Source: an uncultured Clostridia bacterium
GTDB lineage: Bacteria > Bacillota > Clostridia > Oscillospirales > Ruminococcaceae
Direction: 5' to 3'
Length of the DNA stretch: 52,987 nt
NCBI GenBank assembly: GCA_947625915.1
Contig: CANQPX010000012.1
Location: 1 to 52,987, forward strand
Shown: one piece after another, positions 19,897 to 28,949 of the stretch
How the letters are laid out: the number at the start of each line of letters is the position of its first letter
Numbering within the stretch: the stretch's first letter is position 1
Made by a program: the position numbers and the translations under genes
The notes under the pieces: generated by a model
The model's database searches: none
What the model was told of the DNA's origin: nothing
What the model saw: only the letters and a program-made list of their open reading frames with translations

Positions 19897-20610
19897 ATGA
19901 AACTCAAAAAGATCATTGCTGCAATAGCTGCTTCTGCTGTAGCAATATCAACAATGGCAATTTCAGCTTTTGCTGACACCACTTACCACGCTTACCTCGG
20001 AGTTCAGACTAATCCGAGCTGGATCTACAGAAATGCTTGGAACGATGCCACATACGGCAAAGATGTTGACGGCTGGGATTACAGCAAACTTGCGAAGGAT
20101 GGCGCAGCTGCTGATATCGGCGGTACTTTCACAGACGTTGAGTTTTCAACCGACGGAACTTACAAGGTTTCCCTCACAGGCGCAGATCTGAGCAGTGAAG
20201 AACTTTTCAGCCTTCTGTTCATATCTACGGATGTTCCCGTTGATTCCGGCGTAAAATTCACTGATGTAAAGGTTATTATCGACGGCAACACAAAGTACAC
20301 CTTTGACGAAGGCTATATCCCCGAGGATACAGGCGATTATATCCAGATCCAAGCTCGCAACATCTGGAACGATGACCTCGGCAAGGAAGAGGGTCTGTTC
20401 GGCTACACAATGCCTACAGATTCCGTTGAAATGGAATTCACAGTTTCCGGTCTCGGCGGTGCTGCTGCATCTTCCGATGCAGGCACAGAAGATGCAGGTA
20501 CAACCACAGAAACAACTGCTCCTACAACAGGTAACGTTCCCGCTGCTGTTATGGCTTCCGTAATGGTAGTTGCAGGCACTGCAGCAGTTGCTTCCAGAAA
20601 GAGAAAGTAA
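19897..20610 (+). CDS. Secreted paralogue 2, TGNVP-SRKRK tail
   Basis: 237 residues. Signal peptide MKLKKIIAAIAASAVAIS with cleavage after AFA (about residue 26). The mature part (27-195) is beta-rich and contains TDGTYKVSLTGADLSSEE and FTDVKVIIDGNTKYTF, resembling carbohydrate-binding or adhesion modules by pattern only. A Thr-rich linker then leads to TTGNVPAAVMASVMVV and SRKRK. The tail keeps the Thr-Gly of a sortase signal but has no Leu-Pro or Asn-Pro before it. ATG 8 nt after GGAGG; a TATAAT is at 19832-19837. Confidence 0.8.
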   Translation: MKLKKIIAAIAASAVAISTMAISAFADTTYHAYLGVQTNPSWIYRNAWNDATYGKDVDGWDYSKLAKDGAAADIGGTFTDVEFSTDGTYKVSLTGADLSSEELFSLLFISTDVPVDSGVKFTDVKVIIDGNTKYTFDEGYIPEDTGDYIQIQARNIWNDDLGKEEGLFGYTMPTDSVEMEFTVSGLGGAAASSDAGTEDAGTTTETTAPTTGNVPAAVMASVMVVAGTAAVASRKRK

Positions 20611-20634
20611 TCACAAGCTAAGCTTGTAAAACAA

Positions 20635-20665
20635 GACCCCTCTTATCAAAGAGGGGTCATTTTTT
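20635..20665 (+). terminator. Intrinsic terminator
   Basis: gacccctc (20635-20642) / gaggggtc (20651-20658) then six T. Confidence 0.85.
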
Positions 20666-20730
20666 GCATATATTATGCAATTTTACCATAATTGACAAAA
20701 ACTATATAAAAAAATTATTCAAAAATAATG

Positions 20731-20759
20731 TTGTTAACGCACGAAAAAAATGTTATAAT
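20731..20759 (+). promoter_or_regulatory. Promoter of secreted paralogue 3
   Basis: TTGTTA (20731-20736), 17-nt spacer, TATAAT (20754-20759). A 12-bp dyad ggacaaatgtcc (20771-20782) lies just after the start point. Confidence 0.7.
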
Positions 20760-20807
20760 AAATCTATAACGGACAAATGTCCAAAATCGAAATGGAGGAA
20801 ATTAATT

Positions 20808-21596
20808 ATGAAGATCAAAAAGATCCTTGCTGCAATAGCTGCTTCCGCAGTTGCAGTATCTGCAATGGCTGTAAATGCTTTTGCCGGTCAGGATGAAAGT
20901 ACTTTAGCAGACGGTACAGCTTTCTTGAATCTCAACAAAGCCGACTGGAGCACATTTGATGCTGAGTACACAAACGCTGAAATAACAGGCGACGGAACTT
21001 ATACTGTTTCCATGACAGCTGCAGAGGCTGTTGACCTTGGCGAGTTCAACGCTCTTGAAATCGTTAACGGTGAAACTGTTTTCAACAGAACTTATACTGT
21101 AACGATCGATTCTGTCAAGATCAACGGAACAGAAAAGAAAGCAAACGAGGGTTATACTTGCTCTGCTGACGGAGCAGGCGTTAAAACAAGAGCAAACATC
21201 TACAATGCATACAACGACCCCAGCGAAGATGCTTCTGCTGACGGAACTGTTGACTGCCGTGCTGCTGACGGTGATGTTATGAGCAAGTCTGCAAGAATTG
21301 TTTCCGCAGATGACCTTGTTGGCGTTACAAGCATGGAAGTTACATTTACTGTTGCAGGTACCGCTGCTGCTTCCAACACAGAAGAAACAACTGCTGCTGA
21401 AACAGCCGCTGATAATGATGTTGAAACAACAGCTGCTACTACAGCTGCTGAAACAACAGCTGAAGCAGCTGATACAACTGCTGCCGCTGACTCCTCTACC
21501 GACGCTGCTAAGACAGGCAACGTTCCCGTTGCTGTTATGGCTTCCGTAATGGCTCTTACAGGTGCTGCAGTTATAGCTTCAAGAAAGAGAAAGTAA
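20808..21596 (+). CDS. Secreted paralogue 3, TGNVP-SRKRK tail
   Basis: 262 residues. Signal peptide MKIKKILAAIAASAVAVS to about residue 26 (AFA). The mature domain (about 27-195) shares with paralogue 2 the pattern GDGTYTVSMTAAEAVD and a YTVTIDSVKINGTEKK strand pair. The linker (about 200-235) is nearly pure Ala/Thr/Glu. Tail: KTGNVPVAVMASVMALTG, then SRKRK. ATG 7-8 nt after TGGAGG. The longer frame from 20664 crosses its promoter and is not used. Confidence 0.8.
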   Translation: MKIKKILAAIAASAVAVSAMAVNAFAGQDESTLADGTAFLNLNKADWSTFDAEYTNAEITGDGTYTVSMTAAEAVDLGEFNALEIVNGETVFNRTYTVTIDSVKINGTEKKANEGYTCSADGAGVKTRANIYNAYNDPSEDASADGTVDCRAADGDVMSKSARIVSADDLVGVTSMEVTFTVAGTAAASNTEETTAAETAADNDVETTAATTAAETTAEAADTTAAADSSTDAAKTGNVPVAVMASVMALTGAAVIASRKRK

Positions 21597-21612
21597 TTTT
21601 TCCTAAAGTATC

Positions 21613-21645
21613 TATCCTCCTCCCGCAAAGAGGAGGATATTTTAT
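21613..21645 (+). terminator. Intrinsic terminator
   Basis: tatcctcct (21613-21621) / aggaggata (21631-21639) then a T-rich stretch. Confidence 0.8.
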
Positions 21646-21683
21646 TTTATATCAATAATTACAAAAAAATATATGAAAATGTA

Positions 21684-21712
21684 TTGCATTGGGAAAATAA
21701 AAGTGCTATAAT
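21684..21712 (+). promoter_or_regulatory. Promoter of secreted paralogue 4
   Basis: TTGCAT (21684-21689), 17-nt spacer, TATAAT (21707-21712). The stretch gtgctataatataatcaac is identical to that before paralogue 5. Confidence 0.8.
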
Positions 21713-21762
21713 ATAATCAACAGTTTATGACTGTAAAAATGTAAAATAAAGGAGTTATATTT

Positions 21763-22515
21763 ATGAAACTTAAAAAGGTCATTGCTGCTATCGCAGCGAC
21801 TGCTGTAGCTGCTTCCATGACAGCTGTTAATTCTTTTGCAGCAGCAAATATCGGTATGGAAGGCTACACATTGAGCGATGATTACGGCGATTACATGGAC
21901 ATGGTACAGATGTACAGCGACGTTGCAAGCGTTGCAACTTGTGAGATCACAGTTACAGACTCAGAAGCTAACGGCTGCGTTGCGATCGCATCAGAATCCA
22001 CAGCATGGGCTTGGGCTCCTGTAGATTCAAGCACAGCAACAGATAACGGCGACGGTACATTTACATACAGTGTTCCCTGTACACTTGCTGCAACAGATTC
22101 TATGGTAAAGATCACTGTTCAGGACTGGGACGAGGCTACTACACTTGCTGTAGTTTCCAAGATCGTTCTTAAAGACGCTTCCGGAAATGTTCTTGTAGAA
22201 CTTCCTGCAAGTGCTTCTAATGATGAAGGCGGCGAAACTACCGAAGCCGAGACCACCGAAGCTGAAACTACAGCAGGAGCTCAAACTACAGTAGCAGGTG
22301 AAACAGCCGCTGAATCCTTAGTCGGAACAGAAGAGCAAACAACTCTTGCTGAAACAGCTGCAGAGACTACAGTTGAAGAAACAACAGCAGATACAACTGC
22401 TGCCGCTGACTCCTCTACAGGCGCAGCTAAGACAGGCAACGTACCTGTTGCTGTTATGGCTTCTGTAATGGCTCTTACAGGCGCTGCAGTTATCGTTTCA
22501 AGAAAGAGAAAGTAA
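21763..22515 (+). CDS. Secreted paralogue 4, TGNVP-SRKRK tail
   Basis: 250 residues. Signal peptide MKLKKVIAAIAATAVAAS, cleavage near residue 27. The mature domain (about 28-145) is beta-rich with aromatic AWAWAPVD and a GDGTFTYSVPC strand, compatible with a jelly-roll sugar-binding fold, not proven. A 65-residue Thr/Glu/Ala linker is followed by KTGNVPVAVMASVMALTG and SRKRK, nearly identical to paralogue 3, so the tails are more conserved than the displayed domains. Confidence 0.8.
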   Translation: MKLKKVIAAIAATAVAASMTAVNSFAAANIGMEGYTLSDDYGDYMDMVQMYSDVASVATCEITVTDSEANGCVAIASESTAWAWAPVDSSTATDNGDGTFTYSVPCTLAATDSMVKITVQDWDEATTLAVVSKIVLKDASGNVLVELPASASNDEGGETTEAETTEAETTAGAQTTVAGETAAESLVGTEEQTTLAETAAETTVEETTADTTAAADSSTGAAKTGNVPVAVMASVMALTGAAVIVSRKRK

Positions 22516-22537
22516 TTTTTCTAAAGACATATCGCAG

Positions 22538-22565
22538 ATCCCCCTCCCAAAAGAGGGGGATTTTT
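22538..22565 (+). terminator. Intrinsic terminator
   Basis: atccccctc / gagggggat arms with a four-base loop region and five T. Confidence 0.85.
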
Positions 22566-22572
22566 GTCTTTC

Positions 22573-22846
22573 GAAAAAAGTATTTAACAATTTTGCGCGC
22601 AGCGCAAAATTGAAAAGCTGGTCCAGCGCAGCCGCGCTGGCGGTTTCCAAAGGCAGAGCCTTTGGTCGCGCTCCGCAGAGCGCGAAATTCCCTAATGCCT
22701 TTAGGAGCTCCGCAGGGGGTGAATTGCTGTCGCAGACAGCAAGAGGGGGAAGCCCTGCGATAGAGGGCTTCCCCCTTGGCATTAACGGCTATTATAATTT
22801 ATGCCTTGCAAAACAGCCCGGTGAGCTGTTTTGCAATAAAGAGCAA
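22573..22846 (-). repeat. Hairpin-array repeat, copy 2 (inverted)
   Basis: Reverse complement of the element at 18387-18658, about 274 bp and close to identical over most of its length. Two of the stems differ completely in sequence but still pair: 22667-22684 has arms cgcgctc/gagcgcg and 22647-22665 has ccaaagg/cctttgg, where copy 1 has ccgccgtc/gacggcgg and cgaggg/ccctcg. It fills most of the 464-bp gap between paralogues 4 and 5. Confidence 0.85.
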
Positions 22847-22900
22847 GAAGGGTATTTTTTGTTACATATCAAATAATTGCAAAAATATATAAAAAATGTG

Positions 22901-22929
22901 TTGCAATAGGAAAAGAAAAGTGCTATAAT
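22901..22929 (+). promoter_or_regulatory. Promoter of secreted paralogue 5
   Basis: TTGCAA (22901-22906), 17-nt spacer, TATAAT (22924-22929). Confidence 0.8.
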
Positions 22930-22979
22930 ATAATCAACAGTTTTACAGCTGTAAATAATCTGCAAAAAGGAGAACTATT

Positions 22980-23672
22980 ATGAAACTTAAAAAGATCATC
23001 GCTGCTATCGCAGCAGCTGCTATGGCAGTTTCCATGACAGCCGTAAGCGCATTCGCAACAACCGTTGAGATCGACTCCGAATACCCCGGATCATTCAATA
23101 CAAGCGGTAAGGGTATCTCAAAAGAAGAACTCAAAGCCGTAGGCGGAGATGTTAAGATCGTACTTAATATTGAAGTATATGATGAGTATGGTCTTGCAGA
23201 TCAGTACCTCGTTAACCCTATCGACTATGATGGCGGTTGGAAAACACAGACAGATCTCATCACAAGTGATACAGTAATTGCAAAGACAGACGGTTGGATC
23301 TGCGTTACAAAGGATACAACAACCGTTGAATTCGTTTACCCCGCAAGCGCTATCGATGCATTGGGCGACACAGGACTTTGCTTCAGCTGCCAGAACGTTA
23401 TAGTTAAGTCTGCCGATTATGAACTTGCTTCCGGTCCCGAAGGCGAGCTGACACGCGTAAGCGACCAAGAAGGTAAAGATTACTGCATGGGTAAATACGA
23501 TCCCAAGGCAGGCGCTGCTGATACAGGTTCTGCAGATGCAAGCACAGCTGACGCTCCCGCAGGCGACTCCGCTACAACATCTTCCGAGACAGGCAACGTT
23601 CCCGCTGCTGTTATGGTTTCCGTAATGGCTGTTGCAGGCGCTGCAGCAGTTGCTTCAAGAAAGAGAAAGTAA
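22980..23672 (+). CDS. Secreted paralogue 5, TGNVP-SRKRK tail
   Basis: 230 residues. Signal peptide MKLKKIIAAIAAAAMAVS, cleavage after AFA. The mature part (about 26-160) contains GVDVKIVLNIEV-like and LCFSCQNVIVKSADYEL segments typical of beta-sandwich carbohydrate-binding modules (pattern resemblance only). A short Ala/Ser/Asp linker leads to ETGNVPAAVMVSVMAVAG and SRKRK. ATG 9 nt after AAAAGGAG. Confidence 0.8.
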   Translation: MKLKKIIAAIAAAAMAVSMTAVSAFATTVEIDSEYPGSFNTSGKGISKEELKAVGGDVKIVLNIEVYDEYGLADQYLVNPIDYDGGWKTQTDLITSDTVIAKTDGWICVTKDTTTVEFVYPASAIDALGDTGLCFSCQNVIVKSADYELASGPEGELTRVSDQEGKDYCMGKYDPKAGAADTGSADASTADAPAGDSATTSSETGNVPAAVMVSVMAVAGAAAVASRKRK

Positions 23673-23694
23673 GCCGCGTTCATCGCGCATAAAA

Positions 23695-23725
23695 AAGCCT
23701 CCGTTTAACGCGGAGGCTTATTTTT

Positions 23726-23727
<2 letters not shown>
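23695..23727. terminator. Bidirectional terminator
   Basis: aagcctccg (23695-23703) / cggaggctt (23711-23719), flanked by an A-run on the left and a T-run on the right, serving the convergent genes on both sides. Confidence 0.85.
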
Positions 23728-24574
<847 letters not shown>

Positions 24575-24596
24575 TATAATCCTCCGATCGATTTGT

Positions 24597-24660
24597 AAAC
24601 GCCGATAAAAGCGTTATCGGCGTTTCAATTCATTATATGTTCAAGCAGAGGGTTTGACAC
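24597..24660 (-). promoter_or_regulatory. Promoter with 5'-end mRNA hairpin for the collagen-like gene
   Basis: Minus-strand -10 TATAAT at 24637-24632 with a weak -35 (GTGTCA, 17-nt spacer). Transcription would begin near 24625, exactly where a perfect 12-bp hairpin lies (24597-24608 / 24614-24625). The hairpin would sit at the very 5' end of the mRNA, before the ribosome site, and may stabilise it. The stem contains GCCGATAA, which looks like a sigma-28 -10 box, but no TAAA is at the right distance. Confidence 0.5.
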
Positions 24661-24693
24661 AAACAAAAGCCGACGGACAAACGTCCGTCGGCT
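24661..24693 (-). terminator. Flagellin terminator
   Basis: agccgacggac (24668-24678) / gtccgtcggct (24683-24693); on the minus strand it is followed by TTTTGTTT. Confidence 0.85.
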
Positions 24694-24706
24694 GCGTTCG
24701 ATAACA

Positions 24707-27220
24707 TTATGCGCCTATGAGACTCATCACGCTCTGCGGCAGTTGATTAGCCTGCGCGAGCATACTCTGAGAAGCATTTGTGAGTATCTGATCCTTGGTG
24801 AATTCCATCCATTCCTTTGCCATATCCGTGTCTCTTATGCGGGATTCGGCTGCGGAAATGTTTTCATAGTTGTTGTTAAGGTTGTCTATCTTGACCTCAA
24901 GTCTGTTCTGAATGGAACCGAAAGTGCATCTTATGAGCGTGGCTTTGCTGAGAGCATAGTCAAGCCTGTCAATGGCATAGTTTGCGGATTCCTGTTTCAG
25001 AAGTGAAAGCTTATCGAGTCCGAGACCTTCTGCGGTGCAGTTGAGGTCGCTTTCCAGACCGCCGAGAGCCGCCGAAGAATATTGGAAAGTAAATTCTACA
25101 GAATCCTTTGAACGTGAATTTGCTTGTATGATAAGGTTATTCGTATATGTAAGGTTATCATATATGCCTGAAAAAGCATTTGCGCTGCGGTCATCAAAAA
25201 TTTTCAGATCCGCCTGCATATATATGCCGCCTATCTGTGTGGGGTTTGTAACGCGTATTTTCATACCATCATGCAAAGGATCGATAGTAGAATCTAATAC
25301 TTCGGGAAGGTGAACGCCTTCCGCCGCAAGATCAACAACATTGCCGTCTTCGTCTACCCATTCGCCCTGTACTCCGTCATAGGTATAAACAGCGCCGTCT
25401 TTAGCTACCGAATAGTCTATACCGCCAATCGAAGGATTTTCGGGATCAAATTCATCAAGTTTGAAATCGCCGTTCTCATTGTACGCATTTGCATCTGTAT
25501 GAGAGACAGTCTCATCAAAATGGTAACCGTATGAGCCGTAACTTCTGCCGTTTGGTGCCTGCAGTCTGCCAACATTGAGAGTAAATCCGTCGGGAAGCTG
25601 TCCGCCGTTTGCATCTTCAATGTGGTATAAATTTTTCTTGTCATAATAGCGGGCAGTTGAGCTGTTTTTCAGTTCTTCCTCGGTATAATTATAATATCTG
25701 TTTTTAAGTCCGTAATAATCCCAATCATGCCATTCATTAGTTATATTGTCTTTCCACATATTGGTATCACGGTCATATTCGAGAGTAACACTTACACCGC
25801 CGTGTTCGAGCCATGTGTCCACATAGAAATCAGTTGTATAAGAGTTACCGCCGCCGACATACTGCTGTCCGTCCTTTGTTGTGGTTGCCGACCATGACCT
25901 TGAGGTTACATGAAGTTCAAGATATGCGTTGCCTTTCATATCCTCATCTTCATAATAAAAGTCAACACCTTCAAAAAATATTTGAGGACCTCCGTCATAA
26001 TCATCACCGTAAACTTTAAGTTTATCAGTGTCAGGATCTCTTACCGCCTGCGGATCGCGGCTGTCGGGATCCATTGGATTTGAATATTCCTGACCGTCCT
26101 GGCTCCATGTATATTTGAGATCATCAACGTCTCTGTCGAATGTATCGTCATTCACATATGTTGCTTTTTGTTCGGGAGTAGCTTTTACCCAATCAAGATA
26201 GCGTTGTCTTTCTTCCCTTGTAACGCCCTTGTCATTCATCTGGTTAACATAATTTTCGGTCCATTTTTCCAAGTTTCCGTTTTCAAGCCACTTTGCATTT
26301 CCTGCATAATTTTCCGTGTATGAATCGGTAACATCAACATATGAACCTCTTGCGACTGAGCCGTGTACCCACTTACCTGTCGCGTTGCTGTATGCATCAT
26401 GAGGCAGTTCGGAACAATCAACATATGCTACATCTATAGTTCCGCTTTTCTTGGTAGTAACTCTGATAACGCCTTCATTTCCCTGAGTTTCTATTGTTAT
26501 CTTATCCTTAAACTCATCGGGAAGGTTTTCAAGAGTGAACTTTGTTTTAAAATCTTCATATGAAGCTCTTACGCTGGCTTCATTAAGAGCCTTTAAAGCT
26601 TCCATAAGTTCCTTATCGTCGGTCATTCTTTCTTTTACGTCGGGAGCAATGCGGATATTCATTTCGGGATCCGGAAAATCTTCAAGTGATGAGAAAACTT
26701 CGCTGAAATTGTTTGTAAAGCTGCCCTCGCGGAACTCACATTTTGAAGGAGTGAGCCACATAGTTCCGTTTTCTGTAAGGAAAGTAAAGCCGTCAGCCAT
26801 TTTACGTCCGTTAAGCATTACCAGACCGTTAAAATCCGTATCGGCGATATGGTCGAGTTCATCACAGAGTTGGTTATATTCTATTTGAACGGCTTCGCGG
26901 TCAACTACGTCCTGATAGGTGCCGTTAGCCATCTGATCTGCAAGAGCCTTTGCGCGGTGGATTATGGAAACAGTTTCGCCAAGTGCGCCTTCAAATGTCT
27001 GCACAAGAGATACGCCGTCCGCACAGTTGTGGATAGACTGCTTGATGCCGACGATCTGGGAGCGCATTTTTTCGGAAACAGCAAGACCCGCGGCATTATC
27101 GCCTGCTCTGTTTATGCTGTAGCCCGAAGAAAGCTTTTCAAGAGACTTGGCAAGTTTGCTCTTATTTTTATTATATGATCTCTTAGCATTTAAGCCGGGA
27201 ATGTTGTGTTCGATGATCAT
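24707..27220 (-). CDS. Giant flagellin with large central insertion
   Basis: 837 residues, against about 270-500 for common flagellins. Conserved D0/D1 N-terminus (MIIEHNIPGLNAKRSYNKNK, LEKLSSGYSINRAGDNAAGL, residues 1-140) and C-terminus (NLNNNYENISAAESRIRDTD, ending QSMLAQANQLPQSVMSLIGA). The central 550 or so residues are an acidic, Tyr/Trp-rich insertion exposed on the filament surface. It has no HExxH motif, so it is not a flagellinolysin-type protease. The ATG at 27220 is 9 nt after GGAGG; an in-frame TTG two codons upstream is too close to that site. It is driven by a sigma-28 promoter. Confidence 0.93.
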   Translation of the reverse strand: MIIEHNIPGLNAKRSYNKNKSKLAKSLEKLSSGYSINRAGDNAAGLAVSEKMRSQIVGIKQSIHNCADGVSLVQTFEGALGETVSIIHRAKALADQMANGTYQDVVDREAVQIEYNQLCDELDHIADTDFNGLVMLNGRKMADGFTFLTENGTMWLTPSKCEFREGSFTNNFSEVFSSLEDFPDPEMNIRIAPDVKERMTDDKELMEALKALNEASVRASYEDFKTKFTLENLPDEFKDKITIETQGNEGVIRVTTKKSGTIDVAYVDCSELPHDAYSNATGKWVHGSVARGSYVDVTDSYTENYAGNAKWLENGNLEKWTENYVNQMNDKGVTREERQRYLDWVKATPEQKATYVNDDTFDRDVDDLKYTWSQDGQEYSNPMDPDSRDPQAVRDPDTDKLKVYGDDYDGGPQIFFEGVDFYYEDEDMKGNAYLELHVTSRSWSATTTKDGQQYVGGGNSYTTDFYVDTWLEHGGVSVTLEYDRDTNMWKDNITNEWHDWDYYGLKNRYYNYTEEELKNSSTARYYDKKNLYHIEDANGGQLPDGFTLNVGRLQAPNGRSYGSYGYHFDETVSHTDANAYNENGDFKLDEFDPENPSIGGIDYSVAKDGAVYTYDGVQGEWVDEDGNVVDLAAEGVHLPEVLDSTIDPLHDGMKIRVTNPTQIGGIYMQADLKIFDDRSANAFSGIYDNLTYTNNLIIQANSRSKDSVEFTFQYSSAALGGLESDLNCTAEGLGLDKLSLLKQESANYAIDRLDYALSKATLIRCTFGSIQNRLEVKIDNLNNNYENISAAESRIRDTDMAKEWMEFTKDQILTNASQSMLAQANQLPQSVMSLIGA

Positions 27221-27288
27221 TTTCAAAGACCTCCGCTGTTTGATAAAATATTGCGTAAACCGGTTTCCATAAACTTATTACATAATAT

Positions 27289-27315
27289 ATATCGGCACGA
27301 ACTTCAAAAACTTTA
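27289..27315 (-). promoter_or_regulatory. Sigma-28 (SigD/FliA) flagellin promoter
   Basis: On the minus strand TAAA (27315-27312), exactly 15 nt, then GCCGATAT (27296-27289), matching the sigma-28 consensus TAAA-N15-GCCGATAA at 11 of 12 positions. About 70 nt upstream of the flagellin ATG. Confidence 0.9.
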
Positions 27316-27316
27316 G

Positions 27317-27351
<35 letters not shown>

Positions 27352-27484
27352 TATAATTGCACAATAAATTCTTGATTTTATTGTTGATTATAACAATAAA
27401 AATTAGAAATAATTCCAAATAAATTGCCTATATTTACCAATGTGATCGCTTATCAACTGTAAATTGCCTTTGCAAAAATTTTCT

Positions 27485-28783
27485 TTACTTATTATCTCTA
27501 AGGTCGATTATCCTCTTTGCTTTGCCTTGGAAGCGTTCAAGCGATTTATGTTCAACAAGAGAAACTTTTGTCTCTATGCCGAGAACGGTCTTAAGGTCGT
27601 GATGTATCCGATCTCGGAGGTTTTCAAGGTTAGAGAAATTTTCAAGCAGACCGTCGTCCGCAAGTTCCACTTTGACTTCCAGACGGTCGGAAAAATCTTT
27701 CCTTGTAATAACGAGCTGATAATGGGGCGCGATCTCGTCAAACTTCATCAGAACGGATTCTATCTGTGACGGAAAAACATTTACGCCGCGTATTTTCAGC
27801 ATATCATCGCTTCTGCCTTTTACTTTATCCATTCTTGCGAAAGTCCTTCCGCATTTGCAAGGCTCATAATTTATGCGCGTGATATCTTTTGTTCTGTAGC
27901 GGAGCATAGGTATGCCTTCTTTGGTCAGCGTGGTAATTACCAGTTCGCCCGTAGAACCTTTTGGCAGGACTTCGCCTGTTTCCGAGTCGATTATTTCCGC
28001 GAGGAAGTGATCCTCGTTTATGTGCAAGCCTGCTCTTTCGCGGCATTCGCCGGAGACTCCCGGACCCATGAGTTCGCTCATTCCGTAATTATCCGTAGCA
28101 AAAAGACCGAGAGTTTTTTCTATCTGACCGCGCATTTCCTCGGTACAGCCTTCCGAGCCGAAAAGACCGAGTTTAAGGTTCAGTTTGTCGATAACGCCCA
28201 TTTCCTTAGCCATTTCGCCGATATACTGTGCATAAGACGGCGTAGAAACGAGTCCTGTTGTTTGAAAGTCCTGCATAAGCATTATTTGCTTTTCGGTATT
28301 TCCGCTTGAAGTCGGAACAACTGTAGCGCCGATCTTTTCCAGACCGTAATGCAGCCCCAATGCTCCCGTAAAAAGTCCGTATCCGAAAGCGATCTGTATG
28401 ATATCCTCATCTGAAGCGCCTGCCGCCATGACGATCCTTGCCATACAATCCGACCATATATCTATATCCTTAGCCGTATAGCCCACAACAGTAGGTTTAC
28501 CTGTAGTGCCGGAAGAAGCGTGTATGCGGACGATATTTTTCATTGGCTGACCGAAAAGTCCGAACGGATAAGTATCTCTGATATCCGCTTTCGTGGTATA
28601 TGGGATATACTGTATATCTTCAAGGCATTTTATTTTATCTGCGGTAACACCCGCATCGGTAAGGCGTTTATTATAGAAAGGGATATTGTCCATGCAATAT
28701 TTTACAAGGTGTTTCAGTCTTTCGAGCTGTAATTCCTCGATCTTAGCGCGGGACATAGTTTCCATATCTTTCTGAAAAAACAT
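27485..28783 (-). CDS. paaK: Phenylacetate-CoA ligase
   Basis: 432 residues, usual length. Activates aryl acetates to CoA thioesters with ATP through an adenylate (ANL superfamily). ATP-binding loop SSGTTGKPT at 90-98, DNYGMSELMGPG further on, YRTKDITRI and the hinge/C-terminal KGRSDDMLKIRGVNVFPSQ. In anaerobic gut Clostridia such ligases are often used on phenylacetate or indoleacetate; no partner oxidoreductase (iorAB) is beside it here. GGGAGGT lies before the ATG. Confidence 0.92.
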   Translation of the reverse strand: MFFQKDMETMSRAKIEELQLERLKHLVKYCMDNIPFYNKRLTDAGVTADKIKCLEDIQYIPYTTKADIRDTYPFGLFGQPMKNIVRIHASSGTTGKPTVVGYTAKDIDIWSDCMARIVMAAGASDEDIIQIAFGYGLFTGALGLHYGLEKIGATVVPTSSGNTEKQIMLMQDFQTTGLVSTPSYAQYIGEMAKEMGVIDKLNLKLGLFGSEGCTEEMRGQIEKTLGLFATDNYGMSELMGPGVSGECRERAGLHINEDHFLAEIIDSETGEVLPKGSTGELVITTLTKEGIPMLRYRTKDITRINYEPCKCGRTFARMDKVKGRSDDMLKIRGVNVFPSQIESVLMKFDEIAPHYQLVITRKDFSDRLEVKVELADDGLLENFSNLENLRDRIHHDLKTVLGIETKVSLVEHKSLERFQGKAKRIIDLRDNK

Positions 28784-28886
28784 ATTTTTACCTCCCTGAT
28801 CTTATCATGCAAATCGATACACTATATCCTTTTTATTATAAAACATTTTTTAAAAAATTTCAAGTGCTTTTTTAAGAAAAATCAAC

Positions 28887-28923
28887 ACAAAAAAGAACGA
28901 CGGTCTGTCATATTTACAGACCG
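28887..28923 (-). terminator. Terminator after the Rpn locus
   Basis: cggtctgt (28901-28908) / acagaccg (28916-28923); on the minus strand a T-rich run follows. Confidence 0.8.
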
Positions 28924-28949
28924 CCGAATCATAATGCGGGAATTCTAAT

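Noticed and set aside
22498-22876. Short open frames in the hairpin array
   Set aside because: Both strands stay open because of palindromes; composition is unlike the neighbouring genes.
24597-24637. Sigma-28 promoter for the collagen-like gene
   Set aside because: GCCGATAA is present within the hairpin stem but no TAAA box lies 14-16 nt upstream; a sigma-A -10 is better placed.
24707-27220. Flagellinolysin (flagellin with an internal metalloprotease)
   Set aside because: The large insertion suggested it, but no HExxH motif is present anywhere in the 837 residues.
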